From contig CBDCQE010000001.1 in assembly GCA_965220505.1 (NCBI GenBank), forward strand, positions 496,001 to 560,000: a stretch of 64,000 nucleotides of DNA. The letters are read 5' to 3'. Under the pieces are notes generated by a model. That model saw only the letters and a list, made by a program, of their open reading frames with translations. It was not told the origin of the DNA and searched no databases. Made by a program: the position numbers and the translations under genes. Position 1 is the first letter of the stretch; every line of letters begins with the position of its first letter. Source of the stretch: Bin87 sp965220505 (GTDB lineage Bacteria > Chloroflexota > Dehalococcoidia > Lucifugimonadales > UBA3495). Positions 49,094-57,640 of this stretch are shown one piece after another.

Positions 49094-49915
49094 ATGGCAA
49101 CCCCACAGCAGCCCAACGCTCAGCAGAACGCCCGTCTGGAGCAGATCCGGAGGCAATGGGCGCAAAAACGTCAAATCACGGATCGCCTCGCCTCCGTGCG
49201 GACGAAAATCGGCGTGTACAGCGGCAAGGGCGGCGTGGGCAAGACCACGGTCGCCTGCAACCTGGCGACGATCCTGGCCAAGCAGGGCGAGCGCGTGGGG
49301 CTGCTGGATGTCGACATCGACTGCCCCAACGTGACCCGGGTAATGGGCATCACCGACAAACCGGACTACCGCGACGGGCAGATCAGCCCGGCGGAGGGTC
49401 ACGGGGTGAAGGTGGTATCGATGGCGTTCTTCCAGGAGAACGAGGACGAGGCAATCATCTGGCGCGGGCCGATGATACACAACGCCATCAACCAGTTTCT
49501 CCAGTCTACGGACTGGGGGGAGTTGGACTACCTGATTGTGGACCTGCCGCCGGGCACGTCGGATTCCCCGCTGACGGTAATGCAGACGCTGCCCATGGAC
49601 GGGTTCGTGGTGGTGAGCACGCCGCAGGACCTGGCGATCATCGACGCCAAGCGGTGCATCAACATGATCCGCAAGCTGAACCTGAACGTGGTCGGCATCG
49701 TCGAGAACTACGCCGGCGACATCTTTGGAGAGGGCGCCGGGCGGCAGTTGGCGGAAGACATCGACGCGCCATTCCTGGGCAGCATGTCCCTCAATTCGTC
49801 CTACCGGGACACCAGCAGGCCTACGGTGCTGGTGGACGACACAGTCAGCGGCGAATACGCGTCCGTGGCTGACGAGTTGCGCCGGAGCCTGAAGGCGCAC
49901 GGCCGCGAGGCGTAA
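49094..49915 (+). CDS. Mrp/NBP35-like P-loop ATPase
   Basis: A 273-aa ParA/MinD-type ATPase of the Mrp group. An N-terminal helical extension of 35 residues (Gln/Arg-rich) precedes the deviant Walker A motif IGVYSGKGGVGKTTVACNLA (about residue 37). It is followed by GLLDVDIDCPNVTRVMG, the Walker B region LDYLIVDLPPGTSD, and VVSTPQDLAIIDAKR. Mrp proteins usually have a C-x-x-C near the end for binding an Fe-S cluster between subunits. Here the matching stretch is VENYAGDIFGEGAGRQLAE, without cysteines. It may therefore not carry a cluster, or may depend on the DUF59 partner upstream. Confidence 0.88.
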   Translation: MATPQQPNAQQNARLEQIRRQWAQKRQITDRLASVRTKIGVYSGKGGVGKTTVACNLATILAKQGERVGLLDVDIDCPNVTRVMGITDKPDYRDGQISPAEGHGVKVVSMAFFQENEDEAIIWRGPMIHNAINQFLQSTDWGELDYLIVDLPPGTSDSPLTVMQTLPMDGFVVVSTPQDLAIIDAKRCINMIRKLNLNVVGIVENYAGDIFGEGAGRQLAEDIDAPFLGSMSLNSSYRDTSRPTVLVDDTVSGEYASVADELRRSLKAHGREA

Positions 49916-49928
49916 CCGGGGATAGCGG

Positions 49929-51773
49929 CTACGAAGCCTGCCGCTCGAATCCTTCTTCCAGCGCTGGCAGGGATCCGAAGGCGGGCCCAGGCAGTTCCAT
50001 CGGCGCCGGCGGGTTGATCGCGTGCATTCGGAGGAGCGCCGCTACCTCCTGCTGTATGGCTTCCTGGGCGAAGGGGTTGAGTTCGCCCATCTGTCGGAAC
50101 TTCCGGTACCTTTGCTTGACGAGCTTGCCGCTGGAAACGCGGCTGGCTTCGGCCAGGTGCTTGTAGATGGAATACTCCAAGCCTTCGACCGCCTGGCGCG
50201 GGTCGAGGTGGGCCCCGCCGGCGGGTTCGGGTATGACCTGGTCGATGATGCCAAGTTCCTGGCAGTCACGGGCGGTCAGCATAAGCGCTTCGGCGGACTC
50301 GCGAGTCAGGTAGCGCTCGCGCCGGGGGCCGCCGACCGCGTGGTGAAACGAGATCGGTGAGTAGATCGCGTACTGCTGCATCAGGATGCGGTCGGAAAGG
50401 CTCAACGCTAGGGCCGCTTCGTTGCCAGCCTCGCCGATGATCACGGAAACGACGGGGGTTTCGGCCTCGAGCATCATTGACAGGCTGCGGGCGATGGCGT
50501 TGCCCACACCGTGTTCCTCGGATTCGAGCCGGGGATCAGCGCCCTGGGAATCGATGAGCGTGACCAGGGGGAGGTTAAACCGGGCGGCCAGACCGATGAT
50601 TCTTTGCGCTTTGCGCAGCCCGTCGGGATGGACGTGGTACCGGTTCCGGTCGGTATCGTGGGAGTGGATCCGCTGCTGCCCGATGGCGGCGACGGGATGC
50701 CCGCGCAGGAGGCCGATTCCGCCGACCACGGTGCGGTCGTCGCTGCTGACCCGGTCACCGCAAATCTCGAAAAAATCGTCCAGGATGTGACGCATGTAGT
50801 AGAGGGCGTCGGGCCGCTCGTCATGCGTGGCGGCTTCCACCGACTCCCAGGTCTCGGTGTCCTCGGCAGCAGGGGCCAGCAGGCGGGAGACGGCGCGGCG
50901 GCCCAGGCGAATCGGTTCGGGCTCCAAAAGCAAGGTGAGCAATCGGCTGATCCGCGATTGCAGTTGCTCTCGGTCGACCACGTTGTCCAGCAGACCCCGG
51001 CGCAGGTGATACTCGGCCGTGTGTACGTCCGGCGGGACCTGTCGCTCCGTCGCCTCGATCATAGCGCGGATGGGGGAAAGTCCCACGACCGAGCCGGGTT
51101 CGGCGATGATGACGTCGGCGAGATTTGCGAAACTGCCGTAGGCCTGTCCCGTGGAAGGATTGGCCAGCACGGCGATAAACGGCATGGACGCTTCCCGGAG
51201 TTTGTTGGCGGCGGTGACCGTTTTGGCCATCTGCATCAGCGACAGAACGCCCTCTTGGGTCCGCGCGCCACCGCCGGTAACCAGGGCGACGACGGGAAGG
51301 TCGCGACGGGCGGCGTGCTCGAAAGCCAGGGCGACTTTTTCGCCGACGACGCTGCTCATGCTGCCGCCCATGAACCCGTAGTCCAGGACGACAAGCATCA
51401 CGTTCCGACCGTCAATTTTGCAGGTTCCGGTGACCGCGGCCTCAGTCAGGCCGGTGCGGTCCTGGCTCTGCGTGAGCTCATCGGCGTATGAGGTACGGTT
51501 GGAGAACGCCAACGGCGCGACGGAGCGCACGTAGCGGTTGTGCTCGCGGAATGTGCGACGATCCGCCAGCAACTCGATCCGTTCACGGGCCGACAGAGTG
51601 TAGTGGAAACGGCAGTACGGGCAGACCCGGTAATCGAGGTAGGCTTTGGAATCGCTGATCTGTTCGTGGCAGTACAGGCAATGGTCGTGCATTGCAGACA
51701 AGTACATCTGCTCCAGCTCGTCCCCGTCGCTGAAGAGGTGCACCAGGAAATTGGTCAGGTTGCGGACCGGCAC
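49929..51773 (-). CDS. accDA: Acetyl-CoA carboxylase carboxyltransferase, fused beta-alpha (AccD-AccA)
   Basis: A 614-aa fusion that transfers CO2 from carboxybiotin to acetyl-CoA for malonyl-CoA synthesis. The N-terminal AccD part has the zinc ribbon CLYCHEQ...CPYCRFHY (about residues 33-56), RTGLTEAAVTG, and VVALVTGGGARTQEGVLSLMQMAKT. The AccA part (about residues 330-600) has GDRVSSDDRTVVGGIGLLRG, ADPRLESEEHGVGNAIARSL, VISVIIGEAGNEAALALSLSDRILM-like text, and the final helices. A hairpin (51797-51839) lies just upstream. The biotin carboxylase and biotin carrier are not in the window. Confidence 0.92.
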   Translation of the reverse strand: MPVRNLTNFLVHLFSDGDELEQMYLSAMHDHCLYCHEQISDSKAYLDYRVCPYCRFHYTLSARERIELLADRRTFREHNRYVRSVAPLAFSNRTSYADELTQSQDRTGLTEAAVTGTCKIDGRNVMLVVLDYGFMGGSMSSVVGEKVALAFEHAARRDLPVVALVTGGGARTQEGVLSLMQMAKTVTAANKLREASMPFIAVLANPSTGQAYGSFANLADVIIAEPGSVVGLSPIRAMIEATERQVPPDVHTAEYHLRRGLLDNVVDREQLQSRISRLLTLLLEPEPIRLGRRAVSRLLAPAAEDTETWESVEAATHDERPDALYYMRHILDDFFEICGDRVSSDDRTVVGGIGLLRGHPVAAIGQQRIHSHDTDRNRYHVHPDGLRKAQRIIGLAARFNLPLVTLIDSQGADPRLESEEHGVGNAIARSLSMMLEAETPVVSVIIGEAGNEAALALSLSDRILMQQYAIYSPISFHHAVGGPRRERYLTRESAEALMLTARDCQELGIIDQVIPEPAGGAHLDPRQAVEGLEYSIYKHLAEASRVSSGKLVKQRYRKFRQMGELNPFAQEAIQQEVAALLRMHAINPPAPMELPGPAFGSLPALEEGFERQAS

Positions 51774-51796
51774 CTAAACCCCTCCTTTAGTTGCCG

Positions 51797-51839
51797 AAAA
51801 AAGCCGACGGCCGTGTACGGGCGAATCCAGTCGGCTTTT
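51797..51839 (-). terminator. Hairpin with T tract upstream of accDA (terminator or attenuator)
   Basis: The stem is AAAAGCCGAC (51799-51808) with GTCGGCTTTT (51830-51839), a perfect 10-bp repeat with a 21-nt loop. On the minus strand it is followed by TTTTTT. It could terminate the tilS operon, which ends 180 nt upstream. It is also only 24 nt before the accDA start and downstream of a TACAAT box (51877-51872), so a leader attenuator is possible. Confidence 0.7.
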
Positions 51840-52017
51840 GCAGGTCCCAAGGCCGTTTCAGTTACATCTCCATTGTACACAAAAGCAATTTCGTCGCACC
51901 CCGGAATGAGCTGTGGGTCCTATGGAGATTGTGGGCCAGGCGACGCGGTCCCACAACCGGACAGACGCAGTCTGCCCATCAACCCCCGATATAGCGCGAA
52001 TTTGCCCACCACAAGTT

Positions 52018-53517
52018 TCAGGAGGATTCGGCGGTGGCGGGTTGGGGATCGAACCGGATGAAAGTGGCGGGAACCTCCTCTGCTCCCGGGCGGACGGCGG
52101 CCCAATCGGCGATGCGGCCGCCGACGATCCAGGCGATGCCCCGGGGGGTTACGACCAGGGGTATCCGCTCGCGCCAGTGCCGGGGGATCCGGTCGTCGGT
52201 GAAGACGTCCTGCAGTTTGCGGGTACCGGACATACCCAACGGCTGCATGCGATCGCCGGGCTGCCAGGTTCGCACGGTGGCGCCTTCCGCCAAGGCCCCG
52301 GAGGAGACGTAAGCGGTGAGCGGGTTTCCGGTGTCCAGGGAGGTTTCGGAGCTTACGCGCACCGACTCGGCGGTTACCTCCCAACCATCACGCCGGGTGA
52401 CAGCGACGGCTATGGGGCCCCAGGGAAGGGTAAGCCGGAACTCGCGTACAGGATCGGGATACGGGCAATCGTCGGCCCGGCCGGGGCCCGACATTGTGGC
52501 CCACTGCGAGTCCACGTCGAGTCGGTGATCCCGGGGCAATTCAATGGTCTTGCCGGAACCCGGGTCCGAGATGGCACGGGACATTGCCGCCAGGTGTCGC
52601 TCGGTGAGTCGGTGCTCGTGCCCGGTCACCACGATCCAGGCGCGCCTGAGGATGATTTGCCGGAGGGCCGGATGCGCTTCAGCGAGACCAACCCGGTCGA
52701 GGTGTAGGCTTCCGTCGTCCGCCGCCGGTTGGGGGACGATGCGTGGCCAGAGCAGATCGGCTTGCTGTTCCATGTAATCGACCTGGGCGGCCGCGGTGCG
52801 CGAGATCCGGCCCAACGCGTCGGAAATGCGCGGGTTCAGCTGCTCTTTCAACGCGGGCATGATGTCCAGGCGCACGCGATTGCGGGCGAAATCGCGCATG
52901 TAGTTGGTGCTGTCGTCGCGGTAGTCGATGCCGTAATTCCGGCAGTAGGAAATGGTGTGATGCCGGCTCAGGTCAATCAGCGGACGCCAGACTCGCAACT
53001 CCTCCCGTGGTCCGTCGCCGTTGCTCGGCGTCACCGGGTACGGCCAAGGGTCCAGTTCGCTCATGCCGCGCAGGCCGTGAAGACCGCTGCCGCGAGCGAC
53101 GTGGAGCAATACGGTTTCGGCGAGATCGTCGGCGGTGTGGCCCACTGCTACGAGCCGAGCGCCGACCTGCCGGGCAACCCGGGCCAGGAAGTCGTAGCGA
53201 AGGTCGCGGGCCGCCTGCTCGAAGGAACTGACTCCGGAGTTGCTTTGGTAGGCCGCCACGTCCACTTCGTCGAAGATGCAGTCCGGCCACATCCGGCGGA
53301 CGAAGTCGGCGTCGTCGTAGGTCTCCTGACCGCGAAAGTCGTGCATCAAGTGAGCGGGCTGCACCTTGAATCCGAAGCGAGTATCGGTACGGGCGATGCC
53401 CAACACCCGCATCAGCGCGCAGGAATCGGGTCCGCCGGATACGCCGGCGACCACCACGTCATCCGGCCCAAGCCCGGCCCGCCGCGCGGTGGTTATCGCC
53501 GTGGTGTACAACCGCAT
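52018..53517 (-). CDS. tilS: tRNA(Ile)-lysidine synthase
   Basis: TilS puts lysine on the wobble cytidine of the AUA-reading tRNA-Ile. The sequence (499 aa) has the PP-loop VVAGVSGGPDSCALMRVL (about residue 23), VQPAHLMHDFRGQETYDDADFV, GHTADDLAETVLLHVARGSGLHGLRGM, and the C-terminal TilS domain WQPGDRMQPLGMSGTRKLQDVFTDDRIPRHWRERIPLV. This is much longer than the minimal form and similar to E. coli. A start at 53562 is possible, but the Met at 53517 is nearer the family start. It is the last gene of a three-gene operon. Confidence 0.93.
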   Translation of the reverse strand: MRLYTTAITTARRAGLGPDDVVVAGVSGGPDSCALMRVLGIARTDTRFGFKVQPAHLMHDFRGQETYDDADFVRRMWPDCIFDEVDVAAYQSNSGVSSFEQAARDLRYDFLARVARQVGARLVAVGHTADDLAETVLLHVARGSGLHGLRGMSELDPWPYPVTPSNGDGPREELRVWRPLIDLSRHHTISYCRNYGIDYRDDSTNYMRDFARNRVRLDIMPALKEQLNPRISDALGRISRTAAAQVDYMEQQADLLWPRIVPQPAADDGSLHLDRVGLAEAHPALRQIILRRAWIVVTGHEHRLTERHLAAMSRAISDPGSGKTIELPRDHRLDVDSQWATMSGPGRADDCPYPDPVREFRLTLPWGPIAVAVTRRDGWEVTAESVRVSSETSLDTGNPLTAYVSSGALAEGATVRTWQPGDRMQPLGMSGTRKLQDVFTDDRIPRHWRERIPLVVTPRGIAWIVGGRIADWAAVRPGAEEVPATFIRFDPQPATAESS

Positions 53518-53575
53518 GGCCGGCCAGAATCCTCGGTCGTGTCGGCGTTTGTTACGGCCCAAGGGGCGGCCCGTC

Positions 53576-54202
53576 CTAGTAGCTGGTGCGGTTGGCGGCA
53601 GTCAGATGGTCGACGGCGTTGTACGCGGCCAGCCGACGGCCACGCCGTCCGGAGGTGATGGTGGTGCGACTGCCCAGGGAAAGGTCCATGTGGTTGATGT
53701 TGGCGAGCGGAAGGTCGATGACGGCGGCCACGATACAGCGAATGGTGAAATTGTGGGTGACGGCGACGATGGTATCGTCGGAGTCGTAGCGGTCGTCCAG
53801 TTCATCGATTGCGGCCATAGCGCGCTGCTGCACATCACCCAGGGATTCGCCGCCGGGCATGGTGACGCTGCTGGCGTCACGACGCCAGCCCTGGTACAGG
53901 TCGGGCCAGCCGTCGCGCATTTCCTGGACGGTTACGCCCTCCAGATCACCCATGTCCATCTCGATGATGCGGGGCTCATCGGTGACGGACAGACCGGAGA
54001 GGTCCGCGATGGCGCAGGCGACGCCCCGGGCTCGCTGGAGGGGGCTGGAGTAGACCGCCACCGGGTTCCACGTAAGGCTGGCGACCGCCAATTCCCGGGC
54101 CTGGGCCCGGCCCCGCGCGGTCAGGATGGAGTTGGTTGTGCCCTGCAGGCGGCCCGACGCGTTGATGTCGGTTTCGCCGTGGCGTACCAGGTGAAGCCTC
54201 AT
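53576..54202 (-). CDS. Histidine phosphatase (phosphoglycerate mutase-like)
   Basis: A 208-aa histidine phosphatase. The phosphorylated His is in LHLVRHGETDINASGRLQG (residues 3-21). The family Arg and second His follow in VAVYSSPLQRARGVACAIA and DDTIVAVTHNFTIRC. In bacteria these enzymes act on alpha-ribazole phosphate (CobC), phosphoglycolate or other esters. CobC is interesting because MetH and the RNR in this window need cobalamin, but the sequence does not allow a firm choice. It overlaps the CNNM-type gene by 4 nt and precedes tilS by 58 nt. Confidence 0.88.
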   Translation of the reverse strand: MRLHLVRHGETDINASGRLQGTTNSILTARGRAQARELAVASLTWNPVAVYSSPLQRARGVACAIADLSGLSVTDEPRIIEMDMGDLEGVTVQEMRDGWPDLYQGWRRDASSVTMPGGESLGDVQQRAMAAIDELDDRYDSDDTIVAVTHNFTIRCIVAAVIDLPLANINHMDLSLGSRTTITSGRRGRRLAAYNAVDHLTAANRTSY

Positions 54203-55578
54203 GCGGAACGATCCTCTGACGGTGGGTCAACCAACTTCAGGCGCACCTGGTTGACGCGGACTCCGGCCATGTCGGTGACGGTGACCTCGAGGTCGCCGGT
54301 TTTGACTGTGTCATTTTCGACGGGAAGTTCTCCCAGCTCGTGCAATACCAGCCCGGCAATCGTCTGGTAGTCGCCCTCGGGCACATCGATGCCGTGGGGA
54401 TTGAGGCGGTCGTTGATTTCGATGATCGTCATCCCGCCGTCCAGGAGGTAGGCGCCGTCAGGCAGTTGCGCGATGCTGCTGTCCGCGGTCATAGCCGGCG
54501 GGTCGTCATCGACCACCGTGCCGACGATCACGCCGACGAGCTGTTTCATGGTCACCAAGCCGGCGATTCCACCATATTCATTGGTGACCAACATCATCGA
54601 CAGGCGGTGTTGCTGCATGGAGTCGAAGGCGTCGGACACAGTGACGGTTTCGGGTATGAAGTCCACCGGGCGCATGGTTTCGGTGACTGCATCCTGCGGG
54701 CCGATTTCGCCCCTGCCCTGGGCAATGAGCACTTCCTTGTTGGAGAGTACACCCAGGACGGTTTCCTGGCTGCCCTCGAAAACGGGGAACCGGGTGTGGC
54801 TGTGCTCTGCGTAGAGGACTAGGAATTCCTCGAGGGTGGTGTCTTTTTCGATCCAGACGATTTCGGTGCGTGGCGTCATGATTTCGCTGAGCCGGCGATC
54901 CCGAAAGTTAAACACCCGGTGGAGGCGCTCAGCTTCGTCGGATTCCACCGCCCCTTGCTGGCTGGACAGGTCAATCATCATGCGCAGCTCGCCTTCGGTA
55001 AAGGTGGTCTGCCAACCGTGGGAAGAAGTGCCGAGCGCTTTATAGATGAGGCGCGGAACCACGGTAAAGAAATAGATGAACGGGGTGCACAGGAGCATCG
55101 TCCAACGAACGGGGTGTGCCGCTGCCAGGGACCAGCGTTCGGAGAATGTGGCCGCAAGCGTTTTCGGAGTGATCTCACCAAAGATGGAAATTGTCACCGT
55201 CATGATCACGGCGGTCAGCAGCGCGGCCGAACCGGCATCGCCCAGGAGGTCGGCGGCGAGAGCGGTGCCGAGAGCCGTGGCGAAGATAGTGAACGCATTC
55301 TGGCTCAGGAGAATGGTGGCGAAGAACTTCTCGTGCTGCGACAGAACCTGGTTAACGGCTCGCGCGGCGGCGTTGCCCTGACCAGCGAGGTACTGGATCC
55401 GGATCTTGTTGACCGCCACCAACGCCGCCTCGGCACTGGTGAAAAATATTACTCCCAGGAAACTGATCGCGAGCAGCGTAAGCTGCAAACTCCAGGGCAT
55501 GGATAACCCGCCGGAGGTTTCCCCCACCTGCAACAAGACGGCCCCAATCGATAAACCGTCGGGCGCGATGTCCATCAT
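54199..55578 (-). CDS. CNNM/CorC-type membrane protein with CBS pair (hemolysin C family)
   Basis: A 459-aa membrane protein. The N-terminal DUF21 region has four hydrophobic segments (AISFLGVIFFTSAEAALVAVNKIRI, LSQNAFTIFATALGTALAAD, ALLTAVIMTVTISIFGEITPK, LCTPFIYFFTVVPRLIY). A CBS pair (about residues 230-345: IMTPRTEIVWIEKDTTLEEFLVLYAEHSHTRFPVFE and MRPVDFIPETVTVSDAF) comes next, then a CorC_HlyC domain (DGAYLLDGGMTIIEINDRLN). Members take part in Mg2+/Co2+ export or uptake control. It is the first gene of the operon and has an ATG with AGGAGG-like bases upstream. Confidence 0.92.
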   Translation of the reverse strand: MMDIAPDGLSIGAVLLQVGETSGGLSMPWSLQLTLLAISFLGVIFFTSAEAALVAVNKIRIQYLAGQGNAAARAVNQVLSQHEKFFATILLSQNAFTIFATALGTALAADLLGDAGSAALLTAVIMTVTISIFGEITPKTLAATFSERWSLAAAHPVRWTMLLCTPFIYFFTVVPRLIYKALGTSSHGWQTTFTEGELRMMIDLSSQQGAVESDEAERLHRVFNFRDRRLSEIMTPRTEIVWIEKDTTLEEFLVLYAEHSHTRFPVFEGSQETVLGVLSNKEVLIAQGRGEIGPQDAVTETMRPVDFIPETVTVSDAFDSMQQHRLSMMLVTNEYGGIAGLVTMKQLVGVIVGTVVDDDPPAMTADSSIAQLPDGAYLLDGGMTIIEINDRLNPHGIDVPEGDYQTIAGLVLHELGELPVENDTVKTGDLEVTVTDMAGVRVNQVRLKLVDPPSEDRSA

Positions 55579-55738
55579 CTGGTTCCTATTCCTCCTGGCG
55601 ACCCCGTCGGAGCGTTCGGCCGGGGCGTGGGTATCGCCTGATTTAGATTATCAACAAGAAGGATAGCATCGCCCGAAATGCCGCGCAAAGCCGGGCGGGC
55701 ATCAGACTCGGGGCTATCGCATCTGAAATTACAACGGT

Positions 55739-55768
55739 GTCACTCCGGCGAAAGCCGGAGTCCAGAGC
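55739..55768. repeat. REP-like hairpin repeat, copy 3
   Basis: ACTCCGGC-GAAA-GCCGGAGT is a perfect 8-bp stem with a GAAA loop, followed by CCAGAG. It belongs to the same kind as copies 1 and 2 (CTGGATTCCGGC read on the other strand). Confidence 0.6.
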
Positions 55769-55811
55769 CCGTGAATGGCTTGATATTCCTATGGAAACAG
55801 CCGACTTGGGT

Positions 55812-55843
55812 CACTGGATACCGGATTTCGCCGGTATGACGAC
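55812..55843. repeat. REP-like hairpin repeat, copy 4 (inverted to copy 3)
   Basis: ATACCGG-ATTTCG-CCGGTAT with CACTGG before it and GACGAC after it. Its reverse complement (GTCATACCGGCGAAATCCGG) aligns with copy 3, so copies 3 and 4 form a head-to-head pair. Confidence 0.6.
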
Positions 55844-55892
55844 ATTAAACCGTTCATATGCGATAGCCCTGGCATCAGACCGGTTTGCCGGT

Positions 55893-55901
55893 TGATATAA
55901 T
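55893..55901 (+). promoter_or_regulatory. Extended -10 promoter of tsaD
   Basis: TGATATAAT is a TGN-extended consensus -10 box 33 nt before the tsaD start. It lies just outside the MITE-like element. Confidence 0.6.
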
Positions 55902-55934
55902 TTGACCCCACATTCATTTGGGAACATCCGAACC

Positions 55935-57008
55935 ATGCTTATCCTGGGCATAGAAACGTCGTGCGACGAAACCGCAGTTGGCATCGTGCAGGACGGCCGG
56001 TTGCTGCACGCAAACGCGATTGCATCTCAGGCCGCGCTCCACGCCGCGCACGGTGGGGTCGTGCCGGAGCTGGCGTCGCGGCAGCACATCAGAGACATGG
56101 AACCGACCCTGCGGCGGGCCCTGGCCGACGCCGGAGCGACCCTGGATGACATCGACGTGGTGGCAGTGACCCACGGGCCGGGTTTGGCCGGGGCGCTGAT
56201 CAGCGGGGTCAATACGGCGAAATCGCTGGCGCTAACGCTGGATGTTCCCCTAGTGGGAGTTAACCACTTGGAGGGTCACGTCTATGCGGCTTGGCTGGTC
56301 CCTGGAGATGCGTCGCCGGCGGAGGAACCGGGGTTCCCGCTGGCATGCCTGGTGGCGTCAGGCGGTCACACGGACCTCATCCTGATGGAAGGGCACGGCG
56401 ACTACCGCCTGGTGGGCCGGACGCGAGACGACGCGGCCGGCGAGGCTTTCGACAAGGCGGCGCGAGTCCTCGGGCTGGGCTTCCCGGGCGGACCGGAGAT
56501 CCAGAAAGCGGCGCAGTCGTTGGCGGACTTCTCCGAGGATGGCGAGCCTTTCGCAGCGGCCGCTGCGCCGCTACCGCGGGCGTGGATGCGCGACACGTTC
56601 GATTTCAGTTTCAGCGGAGTCAAAACGGCGTTGCTGCACCGAGCGCAGGACGTGGGACTCTATCCACAGCCGGAGGAGGCCGACCCCCGCGCTGAAGGGC
56701 TGGTGGCAAACCTGGCGCACCAGTTCCAGGAGTCGCTGGTGGATGTGATGACCGCCAAGCTGCTGGAGATGGCAGATCGTTACAAGGCCCGGGGGCTGGT
56801 GCTGGGAGGAGGCGTGACGGCCAACGCCCGCCTGAGACAAAGGGTGCTGGCCGAGTCGCCGGTACCGGCAATCATACCGGCGCCGGTGCTGTGCACCGAC
56901 AACGGGGCAATGATCGCGGCGGGGGCGTTCTACCAGATGCGGCGGGGCGAGGTCGCTGACCTGGCGTTGGACGTTGATCCGTCACTGCCTTTCGGCGTGC
57001 CGGCGTGA
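55935..57008 (+). CDS. tsaD: tRNA threonylcarbamoyltransferase subunit TsaD
   Basis: TsaD transfers the threonylcarbamoyl group to A37 of ANN-decoding tRNAs. The 357-aa protein has the family start LILGIETSCDETAVGIVQDG, GGVVPELASRQH, the metal His pair in GVNHLEGHVYAAWL, LVASGGHTDLILM, DAAGEAFDKAARVLGLGFPGGPEIQ, FSFSGVKTALL, LGGGVTANARLR and CTDNGAMIAAGAF. The ATG at 55935 is preferred; the frame is open to 55902, but that adds no family residues. The partner genes tsaB, tsaC and tsaE are not here. It converges on a membrane protein gene. Confidence 0.95.
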   Translation: MLILGIETSCDETAVGIVQDGRLLHANAIASQAALHAAHGGVVPELASRQHIRDMEPTLRRALADAGATLDDIDVVAVTHGPGLAGALISGVNTAKSLALTLDVPLVGVNHLEGHVYAAWLVPGDASPAEEPGFPLACLVASGGHTDLILMEGHGDYRLVGRTRDDAAGEAFDKAARVLGLGFPGGPEIQKAAQSLADFSEDGEPFAAAAAPLPRAWMRDTFDFSFSGVKTALLHRAQDVGLYPQPEEADPRAEGLVANLAHQFQESLVDVMTAKLLEMADRYKARGLVLGGGVTANARLRQRVLAESPVPAIIPAPVLCTDNGAMIAAGAFYQMRRGEVADLALDVDPSLPFGVPA

Positions 57009-57019
57009 CTCGGTGTCCG

Positions 57020-57640
57020 CTAGGGTCCTGCGGCGCTGACTCCACGGACTGCGGGTTGTTCCAGACCAGGATCGGCCGCTGAACGCAACTGGAGAACAAT
57101 GCCGGCGAATGCGATGAGGTCGGTGTTGCCGGCGGTACAAGGTACCTCGACGTTCCAGTTGTGTCCGTCGACGCGGAGCATGCTGCCGCCGGAATCGGTC
57201 AGGCTGCGCCAGATGATCCAGCCCAGCAGGACGATCAGGACCATCAACACGGCCGCCATGGCGTGCAGATTGATGACCGGTATGACCACGTCGGGCAGGC
57301 GGTCGACCAGCCAATAGGCCAGCAGGAAATACGCTGCAACGCCGCCTGCCAAAAGGGTTGCCCACTGCTTCCAGGACAGGCCGCGCCGGGCGTCGTTGCG
57401 TACGCTGACCGCCGTCACGGTGTCGGCGGCGAACATCTGGACGACCCGGGTGTGCCCTTCTTCCGTCACGGAGATGATCCGCCGGTTCGTCGCCACCAAG
57501 AGCCGACCGGTGGGTGTGGGTTCGCTGCTCAAGCCGTGTTCCGCGTCGAGAAACGCGGCCACGTGTTCGCCAGGGAGCAGTTCTACTCCCCGGACGTGGG
57601 ACAGGAATGACGGGGCGTTTTCCATTGTGGTCGTGGCCAA
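57020..57640 (-). CDS. Hypothetical membrane protein, PH-like N-terminal part
   Basis: A 206-aa protein. The first 80 residues (LLPGEHVAAFLDAEHG, GRLLVATNRRIISVTEEGHTRVVQMFAADTVTAVSV) have the strand pattern of bacterial PH-like domains ('L-x-T-N-x-R-I-I'). Two hydrophobic helices follow (about residues 98-113 and 124-147: LLAGGVAAYFLLAYW, AMAAVLMVLIVLLGWIIW). A short beta-rich tail ends the protein. The role is unknown. It faces tsaD with an 11-nt gap between stops and is divergent from rsmH across a 325-bp region. Confidence 0.65.
   Translation of the reverse strand: MATTTMENAPSFLSHVRGVELLPGEHVAAFLDAEHGLSSEPTPTGRLLVATNRRIISVTEEGHTRVVQMFAADTVTAVSVRNDARRGLSWKQWATLLAGGVAAYFLLAYWLVDRLPDVVIPVINLHAMAAVLMVLIVLLGWIIWRSLTDSGGSMLRVDGHNWNVEVPCTAGNTDLIAFAGIVLQLRSAADPGLEQPAVRGVSAAGP

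Larger units (their letters stand above)
55698..55880. mobile_element. MITE-like element with terminal inverted repeats and flanking direct repeats
   Basis: GGGCTATCGCAT (55711-55722) and its exact complement (55858-55869) bound a 159-bp segment. GGCATCAGAC occurs as a direct repeat outside, at 55698-55707 and 55871-55880, as a target-site duplication would. Inside are two REP-like hairpins in opposite orientation. It fills most of the gap between the CNNM gene and tsaD and codes for nothing. Confidence 0.6.
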
